Positions 33,717-42,836 of a stretch of 64,000 nt of DNA are shown here, piece after piece. Position numbers and translations under genes: made by a program. The notes under the pieces were generated by a model. The model was not told the origin of the DNA, ran no database searches, and saw only the letters and a program-made list of their open reading frames with translations. Positions within the stretch are counted from its first letter, which is position 1, and every line of letters starts with the position of its first letter. The stretch is from Bacillus sp. PK3_68 (GTDB taxonomy: Bacteria > Bacillota > Bacilli > Bacillales > Domibacillaceae), in the NCBI RefSeq assembly GCF_003600835.1, contig NZ_NQYC01000001.1, forward strand, positions 2,312,001-2,376,000, written 5' to 3'.

Positions 33717-35654
33717 TTATCTAAGTTGTTCATTTGTCGTCTTGGCCAGGAAGGCGGCAAAGCCAGCCCGATTAATGGCTGTAGATGGCCGGAATGTACC
33801 GTCTTCGAAGCCGCTAATAATCTTCTTGGCGGCAAGGCCGTTAATATACTCATAACCCGTCACCTTTGAATTAATGTCTTTGAAAGGACCTGTTTGCTCG
33901 CCGGCAATATGATAGGCCTTTGCAATTAAAATGGCCATTTCTGCCCGGGTAACCGGCTCATTTGGTCGAAACGTGCCGTCCGGAAAACCGGAGATAATCT
34001 TTGCTTCAGCTAGTGACTCAATGTAGCCAGATGAGCTGACAGCAGCCGTCACATCTTTAAAGCGAGTATCCTTTTTGGTGCCGTCCAGCCCCAAGGCACC
34101 GCCAAGCAAAATGGCTGCCTCGCTTCGTAAAATGGAACGCTCAGGCCGTATTTCTCCGTTCGAATATCCTTTCATCACACCTTCGTGGTACAAATACGTA
34201 ATAAAGCGGTTATACCATTTATCCAGCGCAACATCTTGTAACACGGGGGCTGGGTTTTCGACCCGCAGGGAAAGAAAATCAGAACTTTCCTTGCCATTCA
34301 CAACTGGGTGGAAGTAATACTGTACAGAGCCTTTTGTGGCGTAATCCGTCAGCTCTGAAGCCGTTACTTCCTTACTTATTAGCGTATCAAAGCGATACAC
34401 ATTATAAGTAGTGAATTTAGCAGCGGCTGCGCTTGTGTCGATGGTAATTTTCCCCTTGCCATCTGTACTGTAAGGTAACGCGACAGCTGAATCAACTGCA
34501 TTTTTGTCCGTCCGTGCAAGGCCGTAACCATAGAAGTCATCTTTGCCAGGTGCACCGAGATCTAATGCATTTTTCTGTAGCAACAGGCGAATATGTTTGT
34601 TCGACATGTCCGGATATTTTTCTTTATACAAGGCAGCAAGGCCGACGACATAAGGCGAGGCCATCGAAGTGCCTGAAAGTGTCTTGTATCCGGTTGGCTC
34701 ATTGGTTCTTATAGTAGTTGGATATGTACTATAAATCTTTTCGCCTGGTGCCGCCAGCTCTACTTCTTTGCCGATGGAAGCCAGTGCGCCGTGACTTTTA
34801 TTCTCGTCCACTGAAGAAACAGCAATAACTTCTGGGAACTTAGCCGGGTATTGAACGGATGAAAGTTCACCGGTTAAAGGCTTTCCTTCATTTCCTGCAG
34901 CAGCGACAACAAGAATGCCGCTATCATAGGCGCGCTTGATCATGCGGTGAAGATATTCGTCCTCATAAGGTGACGTGATACTAATATTGATAATGTCCAT
35001 TTTATTTTTAATGGCCCACTCCACTCCGGCCATCATCGTCGACGTGGTGCCCTCACCTAATTTATCGAGCACTTTCACTGAATAGATTTGAGCATTAGGA
35101 GCAATACCTACGACTCCAATGGAATTATCCTTTGCTGCAATAACGCCAGCGACATGAGTACCGTGCCCGTTATCGTCGTTATAAGAATTTTTACAGCCAT
35201 CGATCCTCAGCACCGTCATCAGACAGGCTCCGCCGGCTACTTGAAGATCGGGGTGTTTCGTATCAACGCCTGAGTCGAGAATTCCGACTTTTACCCCTTT
35301 GCCAGTTAATGTACTAGGAACGCGCTTATCCGCCTCTATGGCCTTATAGCCCCATTCTACGCGCTGCGCACTTTTTTGTACTGGCTTGTCGTATTCGATC
35401 GAATGAATGCCCGGATAAAACTCTAGCAACTTCTTCTGAGCATCTGTTAATTCGACAGTCGCCGCTGGCAATTCGTTAAATACATAATTTACGTCCACCG
35501 TGTATTTTTCCAGCAGCTGTCGATCGACTTTCTCATTAAACAAAATAATAGCTCTCTTTTTCTCAAGCACGTTTGCATTTGCATCTGTAGGAAAAACATG
35601 AAGAAAGAGAAGCGCAGCAAACAATAGAAGAGAGTATTTTATCGTCTTACTCAA
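33717..35654 (-). CDS. SLH-anchored subtilase (S8)
   Basis: A cell-surface serine protease of about 645 residues. A signal peptide (to about residue 27, DANA-NV) is followed by an inhibitor-type propeptide (RAIILFNEKVDRQLL, IHSIEYDKPVQ). Numbering from the GTG three codons upstream of the chosen start, the triad is Asp130 (VGILDSGVDTKHPDL), His167 (NGHGTHVAGV) and Ser333 (LSGTSMASPYVVG), with Asn258 in AAAGNEG; the spacing is normal. A short beta domain (about 395-470) separates the catalytic unit from three C-terminal SLH domains (GVMKGYSNGEIRPERSILR, IISGFPDGTFRPNEPVTR, IISGFEDGTFRPSTAINR). TTG 35654 lies five bases after GAGGTGG and is preferred over the GTG at 35663, which overlaps that site. 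It may process neighbouring surface proteins; this is inference from position. Confidence 0.87.
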   Translation of the reverse strand: MSKTIKYSLLLFAALLFLHVFPTDANANVLEKKRAIILFNEKVDRQLLEKYTVDVNYVFNELPAATVELTDAQKKLLEFYPGIHSIEYDKPVQKSAQRVEWGYKAIEADKRVPSTLTGKGVKVGILDSGVDTKHPDLQVAGGACLMTVLRIDGCKNSYNDDNGHGTHVAGVIAAKDNSIGVVGIAPNAQIYSVKVLDKLGEGTTSTMMAGVEWAIKNKMDIINISITSPYEDEYLHRMIKRAYDSGILVVAAAGNEGKPLTGELSSVQYPAKFPEVIAVSSVDENKSHGALASIGKEVELAAPGEKIYSTYPTTIRTNEPTGYKTLSGTSMASPYVVGLAALYKEKYPDMSNKHIRLLLQKNALDLGAPGKDDFYGYGLARTDKNAVDSAVALPYSTDGKGKITIDTSAAAAKFTTYNVYRFDTLISKEVTASELTDYATKGSVQYYFHPVVNGKESSDFLSLRVENPAPVLQDVALDKWYNRFITYLYHEGVMKGYSNGEIRPERSILRSEAAILLGGALGLDGTKKDTRFKDVTAAVSSSGYIESLAEAKIISGFPDGTFRPNEPVTRAEMAILIAKAYHIAGEQTGPFKDINSKVTGYEYINGLAAKKIISGFEDGTFRPSTAINRAGFAAFLAKTTNEQLR

Positions 35655-35681
35655 AGCGACCACCTCTCTTTTTGCAGAAAT

Positions 35682-35712
35682 AAAATAAAGGAGACAGCAA
35701 GCTGTCTCCCCT
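35682..35712 (-). terminator. terminator of the SLH amidase gene
   Basis: GGAGACAG, CAAG, CTGTCTCC; the minus strand then reads TTTATTTTATTT. It lies between the amidase stop (35756) and the subtilase start (35654), so the two genes are separate units. Confidence 0.82.
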
Positions 35713-35755
35713 AATTGTAACTTTTATTTTGATAGAATTCTATTTTATAAATTTC

Positions 35756-37165
35756 CTATTTTGCCACATCGTACAATGGATCAACTTGGTAACCTTTGGC
35801 TTTATAGTAGTCCAAAGTCCCGTAATAGATCGCTTTGGCAGCTGCGTTTCTCCAGTAATCAGAACGAAGCATATCGTTGTCCTTTTTCGTGTCAATGAAG
35901 CCAAGCTCCACCAAAACGGCAGGCATGGTATTTTCACGAATAACGTGGAAATTACCATTTTTCACGCCGCGGTTTGCTAAATTCCATGCCGCAACCATAC
36001 GGGCTTGAATCTTGGATGCTAGCAGCTTGCTGTCTGTAACATTTGGATTCTTGTAAGCGGAATAATAATAAGTTTCTGATCCTGTACCGCCGCCGGCATT
36101 CGCATGAATGCTAATGAAAGTATTCGCACCGGCAGATTTTGCAAAGCTCACACGATCTCTTAATTCGACAAATTTGTCTGTCGAACGTGTCATTTTCACT
36201 TGGAAAGGTGTTTTCTTAAATAAATTGTTGAGCTTTAATCCTGTGTCAAGCACGACATTTTTTTCATAAATTCCAAATCCAGTAGCACCGGAATCATGTC
36301 CCCCATGGCCTGGATCAAGAACAATGACTTGCTTGGCAATACGCGGATCCACATTGCCGGCATTCGTTGCTTCAGCCGTGTTACGCAAATAAGAACCATG
36401 CACAAATCCTTCAAGAGAGCCATATTTAATGTAATTCCATGAACCCACTTTATAAGCGCTCTTCACTTGTTCATCCTGTTTAACTGCTCCCACTTTCGGA
36501 TAAGCATCGCTTGGTCCTGTACGGACATTTAAGCTGTCTACGTTAATCCAGCGGGCATCTTTAAACGTCACTGTGTTGTCGACTAAACGGAATTGCGGAT
36601 TAATAGCGCGCGCCAAAAAGACGGAGAAGTCCGCACGAATAATCAGTTCATCCGCACCAAAAGAGCCATCTGCTTTCCCTTGAGCAATGCCGCGAGATTT
36701 CAGGGCATTTGCTGCACCAGACAGCTTGTTGCCATACTCATATCCAAACGCTTTGCTAATCATTACCGCCATTTCACCGCGGGATACTTCTTGGTAAGGA
36801 TGGAACGATTTGTCGCTGTACCCGGCAAGGATGCCTTTGTCAGCAGCAGATTGGATATAGCCTGAAGCAAACATTCCAGAACCGACATCTTTAAAAGAAG
36901 TTGGCCGTTTCGTACCATTCAGCTGAAGCGCACGTCCGATCAGCGTAGCCGCCTCTGCTCGAGTCATCCGTTTATTCGGACTGAACTGAGTAGCCGAAGC
37001 CCCTTGAGCAATTCCACCTTGCGCCAAATAGTAAATTTCTTTTGCCGCCCGGTGGGAAGCACCTACATCTGTAAAATTCGTTGCAGCCTGAGCTGTATTA
37101 TTAACTCCGAATAGAGGAATGACCAATAGAAATGACAAAAAGACTAAAAAAGCACTTTTTTTCAC
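35756..37165 (-). CDS. SLH-anchored N-acetylmuramoyl-L-alanine amidase
   Basis: A 469-residue surface autolysin that removes stem peptides from peptidoglycan. Signal peptide to about residue 28 (AQA-AT), then three SLH domains (about 29-200: NFTDVGASHRAAKEIYYLA, SFKDVGSGMFASGYIQSA, and a third with GKADGSFGADELIIR). An SH3b domain follows (about 205-262, VDSLNVRTGPSDAYPKVGAV). The Amidase_3 domain (about 280-455) has the zinc ligands in IVLDPGHGGHDSG (His), YEKNVVLD (Glu) and ISIHANAG (His), and the catalytic Glu in VELGFID. GTG 37165 lies seven bases after AAAGGAGG; an upstream ATG at 37195 would read through the ribosome site. Its upstream region shares two sequence modules with the PPC-SLH/comK-like spacer. 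Confidence 0.9.
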   Translation of the reverse strand: MKKSAFLVFLSFLLVIPLFGVNNTAQAATNFTDVGASHRAAKEIYYLAQGGIAQGASATQFSPNKRMTRAEAATLIGRALQLNGTKRPTSFKDVGSGMFASGYIQSAADKGILAGYSDKSFHPYQEVSRGEMAVMISKAFGYEYGNKLSGAANALKSRGIAQGKADGSFGADELIIRADFSVFLARAINPQFRLVDNTVTFKDARWINVDSLNVRTGPSDAYPKVGAVKQDEQVKSAYKVGSWNYIKYGSLEGFVHGSYLRNTAEATNAGNVDPRIAKQVIVLDPGHGGHDSGATGFGIYEKNVVLDTGLKLNNLFKKTPFQVKMTRSTDKFVELRDRVSFAKSAGANTFISIHANAGGGTGSETYYYSAYKNPNVTDSKLLASKIQARMVAAWNLANRGVKNGNFHVIRENTMPAVLVELGFIDTKKDNDMLRSDYWRNAAAKAIYYGTLDYYKAKGYQVDPLYDVAK

Positions 37166-37273
37166 ACCTCTACCTCCTTTCTTATTTTTTTCCATTTTAA
37201 CATATTCATTTTAAAACAAACGCCAATCTCAAAATCTACTTTTTAAAATTCATTGAACAATATTACTATCAAA

Positions 37274-37320
37274 TTAAATAAAAGTATTTTCACCCTTAAT
37301 TTGCCATAATGTCGTAATAA
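37274..37320. promoter_or_regulatory. regulatory modules shared with the comK-like/PPC-SLH spacer
   Basis: 37274-37290 reads TTAAATAAAAGTATTTT and 37297-37320 starts TAATTTGCCATAATGTCG. They match 5404-5420 and 5361-5384 respectively with one and three mismatches. They lie 110-155 bases upstream of the amidase start. Confidence 0.4.
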
Positions 37321-37524
37321 CTGTAATTATGTTGAAAAAATACTAAATATTCTACCTGTTACCCATTCATCTATTTTCTTGCAAGAAAACCTCTATTCTC
37401 CTGCATAGACATTCCAATTTCTCTCAAGATTAAAGAACTATTCTCCAGGGTATAGAGTCATATATTCGTTGGCTGTATATCGTTTATCAGTTGATTTTCT
37501 TAAAAAATTTGTAACAATCCCTGC

Positions 37525-37970
37525 TAGTTCGCACGGGGGTTTCGCTCTCTGTCGGAGTTTGACGAGCGGTTCTTCCACATGCCCCCATGCTGGACAGCGG
37601 ACTTCCTGCTCCTCCTTCCGATCAGTCAACATCGAATCGCTGTCGCTCTTCGTGTTTCCTTTATCGCATATGGAGCCGTCCAGTCTCTACGCCGCTGAAC
37701 AAGCGCCTTCCGCTTTTCTTTGGCCAGCTATGAGCACCATCGGCTCGAGGTCATAAGCCCATCCCGTTAGAAGGTTACAGGACAACCTTCTACCCGGCTC
37801 GTCTTATGCTTGTCGCCGATAGGCGGGTGCTCTCCGCTTTTCTTTTGGCCAGCTACAGGTGCTAGCGTGTACGGCGGTTTCGCTCTCTCCGTCGGAGTCT
37901 AAAGAACGACTCCTTGTCGAGCCCTCCAACCTCCTATCACGCTAAACAAGCACCTTTCGCTTTTCTTAAA
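37525..37970. repeat. tandem array of three modular intergenic repeats
   Basis: Three units in a row, each ending in TCCGCTTTTCTT or TTTCGCTTTTCTT, the last two starting GGCCAGCT. Unit 1 (about 37525-37722) has a core matching 56620-56749 and a degenerate left end. Unit 2 (37722-37845) has the core of the copy at 60629-60747. Unit 3 (37847-37967) has the core of the copy at 56748-56867. Units 2 and 3 close with a 7+6 bp stem interrupted by a five-base bulge (see findings). Confidence 0.8.
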
Positions 37971-38107
37971 CCATCTTTTTTCTGTTGCTTTTTTGTTTTA
38001 TAATGAAAAGATATGAAATTTCTATGAGAGCGTCTTTATAATAAAGATTTTTTCCTGTTTCTTGTAGAAAGAACCCTAGTTTTCCTAGGGTTAAGGAGGT
38101 CTCAAAT

Positions 38108-39745
38108 ATGGCGGTTGAGTTAGAAACATTGAAGGGTCAACTGGATGCTTTCGGCGCAGAATTAAAGATAGAATTGAGCTCTGCTCAATCTAAGGATCAA
38201 GAAATTATGGAAGCGGGGTTCCGTCAATATTCAAACGAGCAGGTGGCGCTCAATCACCTGTCCACCGGCCTCATCAGTGGTTCGGTCGCACAGCCTGATG
38301 GCGAATCATTTCAAGTACACCTCGATCTCTCGTCCCCTCATTTAAGCAGCTGCACCTGCTCCCAAGACGGCTGGTGCGCTCACCAACTGGCAATTTTCTT
38401 CGAAGCTCGCCAGGAGACGGCAAAGTCTGCTTATGACTTTTTACGTGACTGGCAAACAGTAAAGCCTGATCCGGCTGCGATTCCTGGTGTGATGCGGGCC
38501 AGCGATTTATTAAAAACAACGATGGCGGCCAATGATGGACCAGAAGCTTGGATGAAGCGTATAGAACACGCAGCAGAGGAGCGTCTGGCGGCCCGTTCTG
38601 TTCATAAAAACCCCTATATTGTTGAATATGAAGGGAAGCAATTATATGAGTATTTATTAAAGCAGCGGCCAGCGAAAAGAGAATGGCAGCCGCTCTATGA
38701 ATTGTATGTAAGCTTTGGATTGCTGACCTTTACCACAAAGTTGTTTAGCGGAACGACACTTTCTAAAGAATTGTTGCAGCGCTCCTGTTCCTCTTTTTTA
38801 TTTTATATTGTAGAAGAAGCAGCCGATGCGGCTGAAGATATCGGGATGCACGCTCTGCCGTTTGAATTCGATCCATATATTCATTACTTGCGTAAGGAAA
38901 CGGCTTCCCTTCTGGCTTCCGAGAGCACGGTGTTTACTGCCCAGCGCATCGATCTGTACCGTCAGTTATGGACTACTCTTTTCAAACGAGAAGCGTGGCG
39001 AAACGAAGAGCGCCAGCGACTGCAATCGCTGCTTCAGGAAAAGCAAGAGCTGACCGTATCTATTGGCTACTTGCACCACCTTTATTTGGCAGACGAGCTG
39101 GATGCCTTTATGGCCTTTGCTAAACGTTTGCCTGATACAGGAGTCGATTTATACCTTTTCTGGCTCATGGAAGCATCCAATGGCAAATACTATGAAAAGG
39201 CACGAATGCTGATCAAAATTATCGATCAAAAACTGGAAGGCTATTTGCAGCAGCTTGAACAAAGCGGCAGCATACAGAGCCGGCGATTTGTCCATTGGTT
39301 TTTAACCTATATCGATTCTGATTGGCTCATCGAAAAAGAACCTGTGCTGTATAAAAGCCTGCTGGAACGCATGCTTCCCTACAGCTATTCAGAGCTCAGC
39401 TTCTATTTCATTCAGACCGAACGATACAGAGAATGGGTAGAGTTACAATTATGGATGGATAGTGAGCTGCCGGATCTTGACCGCAACGGGCTAAAGGAAG
39501 CAGCTAAGCAGGCGCCACAGGAGGTATTGCCGCTTTATCATCATGGTATTCTTCGTTTAATTGAAGAGCGCAATCGCGCCAGCTACAAAAAAGCGGTTCG
39601 CTATTTAAAACGGCTGCGGACATTATATAAAAAGTTAAAACGTTCCGATCGCTGGGACGTCTACATTCATCTCTTACTGGAAAAGAAAAAACGGCTGCGG
39701 GCTTTCCAGGAAGAATGCAGAAAGGGTCAGTTAACGGATGCTTAA
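38108..39745 (+). CDS. ywqB: SWIM zinc-finger protein YwqB
   Basis: A 545-residue cytosolic protein. The SWIM motif CxCx(n)CxH lies at about residues 79-88 (CTCSQDGWCAH), a zinc site found with nucleic-acid enzymes. The rest is a long helical region of TPR-like appearance (many Leu/Tyr/Arg helices, DLYLFWLMEASNGKYYEKA, RAVRYLKRLRTLYKKLK type). In B. subtilis the same gene lies beside the SNF2 helicase gene ywqA, and the pair is thought to work together; the biochemical role is unknown. GGTTAAGGAGGTCTCAAAT precedes ATG. The stop overlaps the ywqA start by eight bases, giving translational coupling. Confidence 0.85.
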   Translation: MAVELETLKGQLDAFGAELKIELSSAQSKDQEIMEAGFRQYSNEQVALNHLSTGLISGSVAQPDGESFQVHLDLSSPHLSSCTCSQDGWCAHQLAIFFEARQETAKSAYDFLRDWQTVKPDPAAIPGVMRASDLLKTTMAANDGPEAWMKRIEHAAEERLAARSVHKNPYIVEYEGKQLYEYLLKQRPAKREWQPLYELYVSFGLLTFTTKLFSGTTLSKELLQRSCSSFLFYIVEEAADAAEDIGMHALPFEFDPYIHYLRKETASLLASESTVFTAQRIDLYRQLWTTLFKREAWRNEERQRLQSLLQEKQELTVSIGYLHHLYLADELDAFMAFAKRLPDTGVDLYLFWLMEASNGKYYEKARMLIKIIDQKLEGYLQQLEQSGSIQSRRFVHWFLTYIDSDWLIEKEPVLYKSLLERMLPYSYSELSFYFIQTERYREWVELQLWMDSELPDLDRNGLKEAAKQAPQEVLPLYHHGILRLIEERNRASYKKAVRYLKRLRTLYKKLKRSDRWDVYIHLLLEKKKRLRAFQEECRKGQLTDA

Positions 39746-42527
39746 AACGAGAAAAATCATAATTCATATGGAATGGCTTGAGGATAAACATTTTTTTCTC
39801 CGGGCAGCCGCGGAAAATGGCCGCCCTCTCCCTCCCTCTGAGTGGGTAAAGCAACTGTTTCTCAGTCATGAAGAGAGCTTTTATGGTTCTCTGCTTGAGG
39901 AGGCTTCTTACCATGGGGAAGCAGGGATTCTTCTCTCTTCCTGGCAATGGGTCACCCTATTTAAAAATGAACAATTCAACCGCTTTATCCGTTGGGAATG
40001 GGATGAAGTGGGGGATTTCAGCCTTGCTGCCGCTCCGGCTATCTATGAAGCGATTACCGATGGGAGTTTCGTGCCTCACTTTACAGAAGAGGGCCTCTCT
40101 TTTCAAGTGCCGGACTCCGTTTGGGAAGAATTCGCCCCTGACTTTTGGGAGGAAGCGGTTGTAGGAATAAGCAATCGCGAGCTGGTCGCTGTACTTTTTC
40201 AAGCGTGTGCGGAACAAGCATTTAAAGAAGCCGGTGGCGCTCAGGCAAAAGTCAGCCGGCTAGCTGGCGGAAAATTGACACCGGAGGAGCTAAACCGCTA
40301 TTTCGATGCAGACCGCTGGCAGGAATGGCTGAACATGGAGGACAGCGCCACTCCGTTCTCTGCCGGTCTGCGTTTGACAGAACCCGAAAATGATCATGAT
40401 CATTGGACGCTTGAGTGTGTGCTCATTAGTCGGAAAAACAATGAAAAAATTTATCCTCTGGTTGGAAAGATCCCAAAGAGCTGGCAACTTTATCTTTCAG
40501 AAGCCGAGGAAGAACAAGCACGCTGGCTGCGGCTCTTCCCTTGGTTGGAGGAAGAAGGATCACTTTGTTCGAGCTTGTCGGAAGAGCTGGCTTTTCTCTT
40601 TCTGACGGAAGCAAGTGAAAAATTGATCCAGCTTGGCATTCCGATTCTTTTGCCTTCTTGGTGGGAGTCCATCCGGAATACATCTTTGTCATTATCCGCA
40701 AAAGTGTCTACCACAGCAACGAGCAGGCCATCATTTGTGGGCTTGCAGGCTATTCTTGACTTTAACTGGCGCCTGTCGATGAACGGCGCTGATTTATCTG
40801 AGGAAGAATTTATGGAGCTGGCTGCGAACAATCGCCGGCTGGTAAAAGTAAATGGAGAATGGATTCAGTTAGACCCGGAAATGGTGCGCAAGATTCAAGG
40901 GCTAATGAAAAGAGCCAAAAAGGAAGGCTTGCGGCTGCAAGATTTGCTGGAGCAAGAGTTCGTTCCTGAAGAAGAGCCAACTGATGACTGGAGCGATCCA
41001 CGGCTATTTGCTCATATTCAAATTGAACTGAACCGGTCATTCCGTAAAATGATGGCCCAGTTAAAAGACACGTCTTCTATTCCGCTCATGTCTGTCCCTG
41101 CTGATTTACACGCTGAATTGCGGCCATACCAACAGTTTGGCATGAGCTGGCTGTTGTTCTTGCGCTCATGCGGATTTGGCGCAGTACTCGCAGACGATAT
41201 GGGTCTTGGTAAGACCATCCAGCTCATTTCTTACTTGCTTCATGTCAAAAGCCAAGAACAGCCTACAGCTCCGGCGCTGATTGTTTGTCCAACCTCTGTT
41301 CTTGGCAACTGGCAAAAAGAGCTGGAGCGTTTTGCACCAAATCTACGGGTCATACTTCACTATGGAAACAGTCGGAAGCAGGGAGAAAGCTTTGAACAGC
41401 TCGCCAGTGAAACAGACGTAGTTTTAACCACATACAGCCTGTCTCACCTCGATTTTGAAACCTTGTCAGCCATTGAATGGAATACCGTAGCGCTCGATGA
41501 AGCTCAAAATATAAAAAATGCCCAAACAAAACAATCCCGTGCTGTGCGCAAACTAAAAGGCCGACATCATATTGCATTAACCGGGACACCAATGGAAAAT
41601 CGACTCGCTGAACTGTGGTCCATCTTTGACTTCACAAATCATGGTTATTTAAACAGTCTCGCTCACTTTCAGAAACATTATATTGTACCGATCGAAAAAG
41701 ATGGGTTAAAAACTAGAATTGAACAGCTCCAAGCAAAAATTCGCCCATTTTTATTGCGGCGGACGAAAAATGACCCGGATGTTGAATTGAATCTTCCTGA
41801 AAAGCTGGAGCAAAAAGAATATTGCCCGCTTACAACTGAGCAAGCGGTGCTATATGAACAGCTCGTTAATGAAACAATGGAAGAAATCCGAAGACTGGCG
41901 GCTTTTGAACGCCGAGGGCTCATTTTGCAAATGCTCAATAAAATTAAACAGCTGTGCAATCATCCAGCACTTTATTTGAAAGAACAGGAGCCGGCACATA
42001 TTGTAGAACGTTCAGAAAAGATGAATAAGCTGATCGAGCTGACGGGAAATATTATTGAACGTCAGGAAGCCTGTCTGGTTTTCACTCAATACATTGGCAT
42101 GGGGGAAATGATCAAGCAAGAGCTTGAAAAGCAATTTGCAATTACTGTTCCTTTCCTGAGTGGAAGCACGTCCAAGGATCAGCGTGACCGCCTCGTTGCC
42201 GAGTTTCAAGAAGGCCGCTTCCCAGTCTTTTTACTTTCGTTGAAAGCAGGTGGCACTGGACTGAATTTAACTGCCGCCAATCACGTCATCCATTTTGACC
42301 GCTGGTGGAATCCAGCCGTTGAAAACCAGGCAACCGACCGAGCTTACCGGATCGGCCAAAGCCGGTTCGTTCACGTGCATAAGATGATCACAACGGGAAC
42401 GCTGGAAGAAAAGATTGATGCCATGCTAGAGAAAAAACAAGCACTGAATGATGAAATTATTAGCAGCGACCAGTGGATCACAGAAATGACTGATAATCAA
42501 TTGAAGGAACTTTTAGAATTGAGATAG
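39738..42527 (+). CDS. ywqA: SNF2-family DNA helicase/translocase YwqA
   Basis: A 929-residue ATPase of the Swi2/Snf2 (HepA/RapA-like) superfamily. Residues 1-400 are the bacterial SNF2 N-terminal region. The helicase core begins LRPYQQFGMSWLLFL, with Walker A ADDMGLGKTIQ (Lys492), motif Ia VCPTSVLGNWQKEL, motif II DEAQ at 587-590 and motif III ALTGTPMENRL. The second RecA lobe has VFTQYIGMGEMI, LLSLKAGGTGLNL and the arginine-finger motif QATDRAYRIGQ. These enzymes translocate on duplex DNA and remodel protein-DNA complexes. Start ATG overlaps ywqB; no separate ribosome site is obvious, so expression is probably coupled. Length and motifs are complete. Confidence 0.93.
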   Translation: MLKTRKIIIHMEWLEDKHFFLRAAAENGRPLPPSEWVKQLFLSHEESFYGSLLEEASYHGEAGILLSSWQWVTLFKNEQFNRFIRWEWDEVGDFSLAAAPAIYEAITDGSFVPHFTEEGLSFQVPDSVWEEFAPDFWEEAVVGISNRELVAVLFQACAEQAFKEAGGAQAKVSRLAGGKLTPEELNRYFDADRWQEWLNMEDSATPFSAGLRLTEPENDHDHWTLECVLISRKNNEKIYPLVGKIPKSWQLYLSEAEEEQARWLRLFPWLEEEGSLCSSLSEELAFLFLTEASEKLIQLGIPILLPSWWESIRNTSLSLSAKVSTTATSRPSFVGLQAILDFNWRLSMNGADLSEEEFMELAANNRRLVKVNGEWIQLDPEMVRKIQGLMKRAKKEGLRLQDLLEQEFVPEEEPTDDWSDPRLFAHIQIELNRSFRKMMAQLKDTSSIPLMSVPADLHAELRPYQQFGMSWLLFLRSCGFGAVLADDMGLGKTIQLISYLLHVKSQEQPTAPALIVCPTSVLGNWQKELERFAPNLRVILHYGNSRKQGESFEQLASETDVVLTTYSLSHLDFETLSAIEWNTVALDEAQNIKNAQTKQSRAVRKLKGRHHIALTGTPMENRLAELWSIFDFTNHGYLNSLAHFQKHYIVPIEKDGLKTRIEQLQAKIRPFLLRRTKNDPDVELNLPEKLEQKEYCPLTTEQAVLYEQLVNETMEEIRRLAAFERRGLILQMLNKIKQLCNHPALYLKEQEPAHIVERSEKMNKLIELTGNIIERQEACLVFTQYIGMGEMIKQELEKQFAITVPFLSGSTSKDQRDRLVAEFQEGRFPVFLLSLKAGGTGLNLTAANHVIHFDRWWNPAVENQATDRAYRIGQSRFVHVHKMITTGTLEEKIDAMLEKKQALNDEIISSDQWITEMTDNQLKELLELR

Positions 42528-42535
42528 CCCATGCG

Positions 42536-42571
42536 AAAGAGCCAGCTCTGAGGAAGAGCTGGCTCTTTTAT
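42536..42571 (+). terminator. terminator of ywqBA
   Basis: AAAGAGCCAGCTCT pairs with AGAGCTGGCTCTTT around GAGGA, followed by TTA. Confidence 0.85.
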
Positions 42572-42660
42572 GAAGGACTATTTCGAGGATTCGTTATGCG
42601 TAGAGCCTGTTCGGCTAAATTGAATGGATGATTGAGGTATCATCTACAACGGATCATGGA

Positions 42661-42810
42661 TCATTGTGCAGCCGGCTGTGGATTTTTCTGAAGGTGCTGA
42701 TGTTCTAAACGTTTTAGTTTTTCTTCAACGACGCGGAGTCTGGCAAGGGTTTTGCCGAGGCAGTAGGTTACTTCTTCTAATCTTTTTTCCAGGCGTTCAT
42801 TTGAAATCAT
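42661..42810 (-). CDS. small coiled-coil protein downstream of ssbB
   Basis: A 49-residue protein not recognised. ATG 42810 has GAGGGAG nine bases upstream. The sequence is one amphipathic helix (about 2-42: ERLEKRLEEVTYCLGKTLAR, RVVEEKLKRLEHQH), rich in Glu, Lys, Arg and Leu with heptad spacing, and a Pro/Gln-rich tail. It begins 26 bases past the ssbB stop, on the same strand, so it is probably co-transcribed with ssbB. Similar short helical proteins are frequent in Bacillales. No function is assigned. Confidence 0.65.
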   Translation of the reverse strand: MISNERLEKRLEEVTYCLGKTLARLRVVEEKLKRLEHQHLQKNPQPAAQ

Positions 42811-42836
42811 TCTTTTCTCCCTCTTCTCTTTTCCAT

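Larger units (their letters stand above)
37166..38107. other. 942-base gene-free region
   Basis: It contains the amidase promoter side with the shared modules (37274-37320) and the tandem modular repeat array (37525-37970). The ywqB leader follows. Open frames here are repeat-derived and not genes. Confidence 0.6.

Noticed and set aside
37469-37756. Open frames in the 37.5 kb region
   Set aside because: They are translations of the modular repeats, which fold and recur elsewhere between genes.
37525-37970. CRISPR array
   Set aside because: The repeat units are over 100 bases and differ in their cores; there are no short identical repeats with unique spacers and no cas genes.
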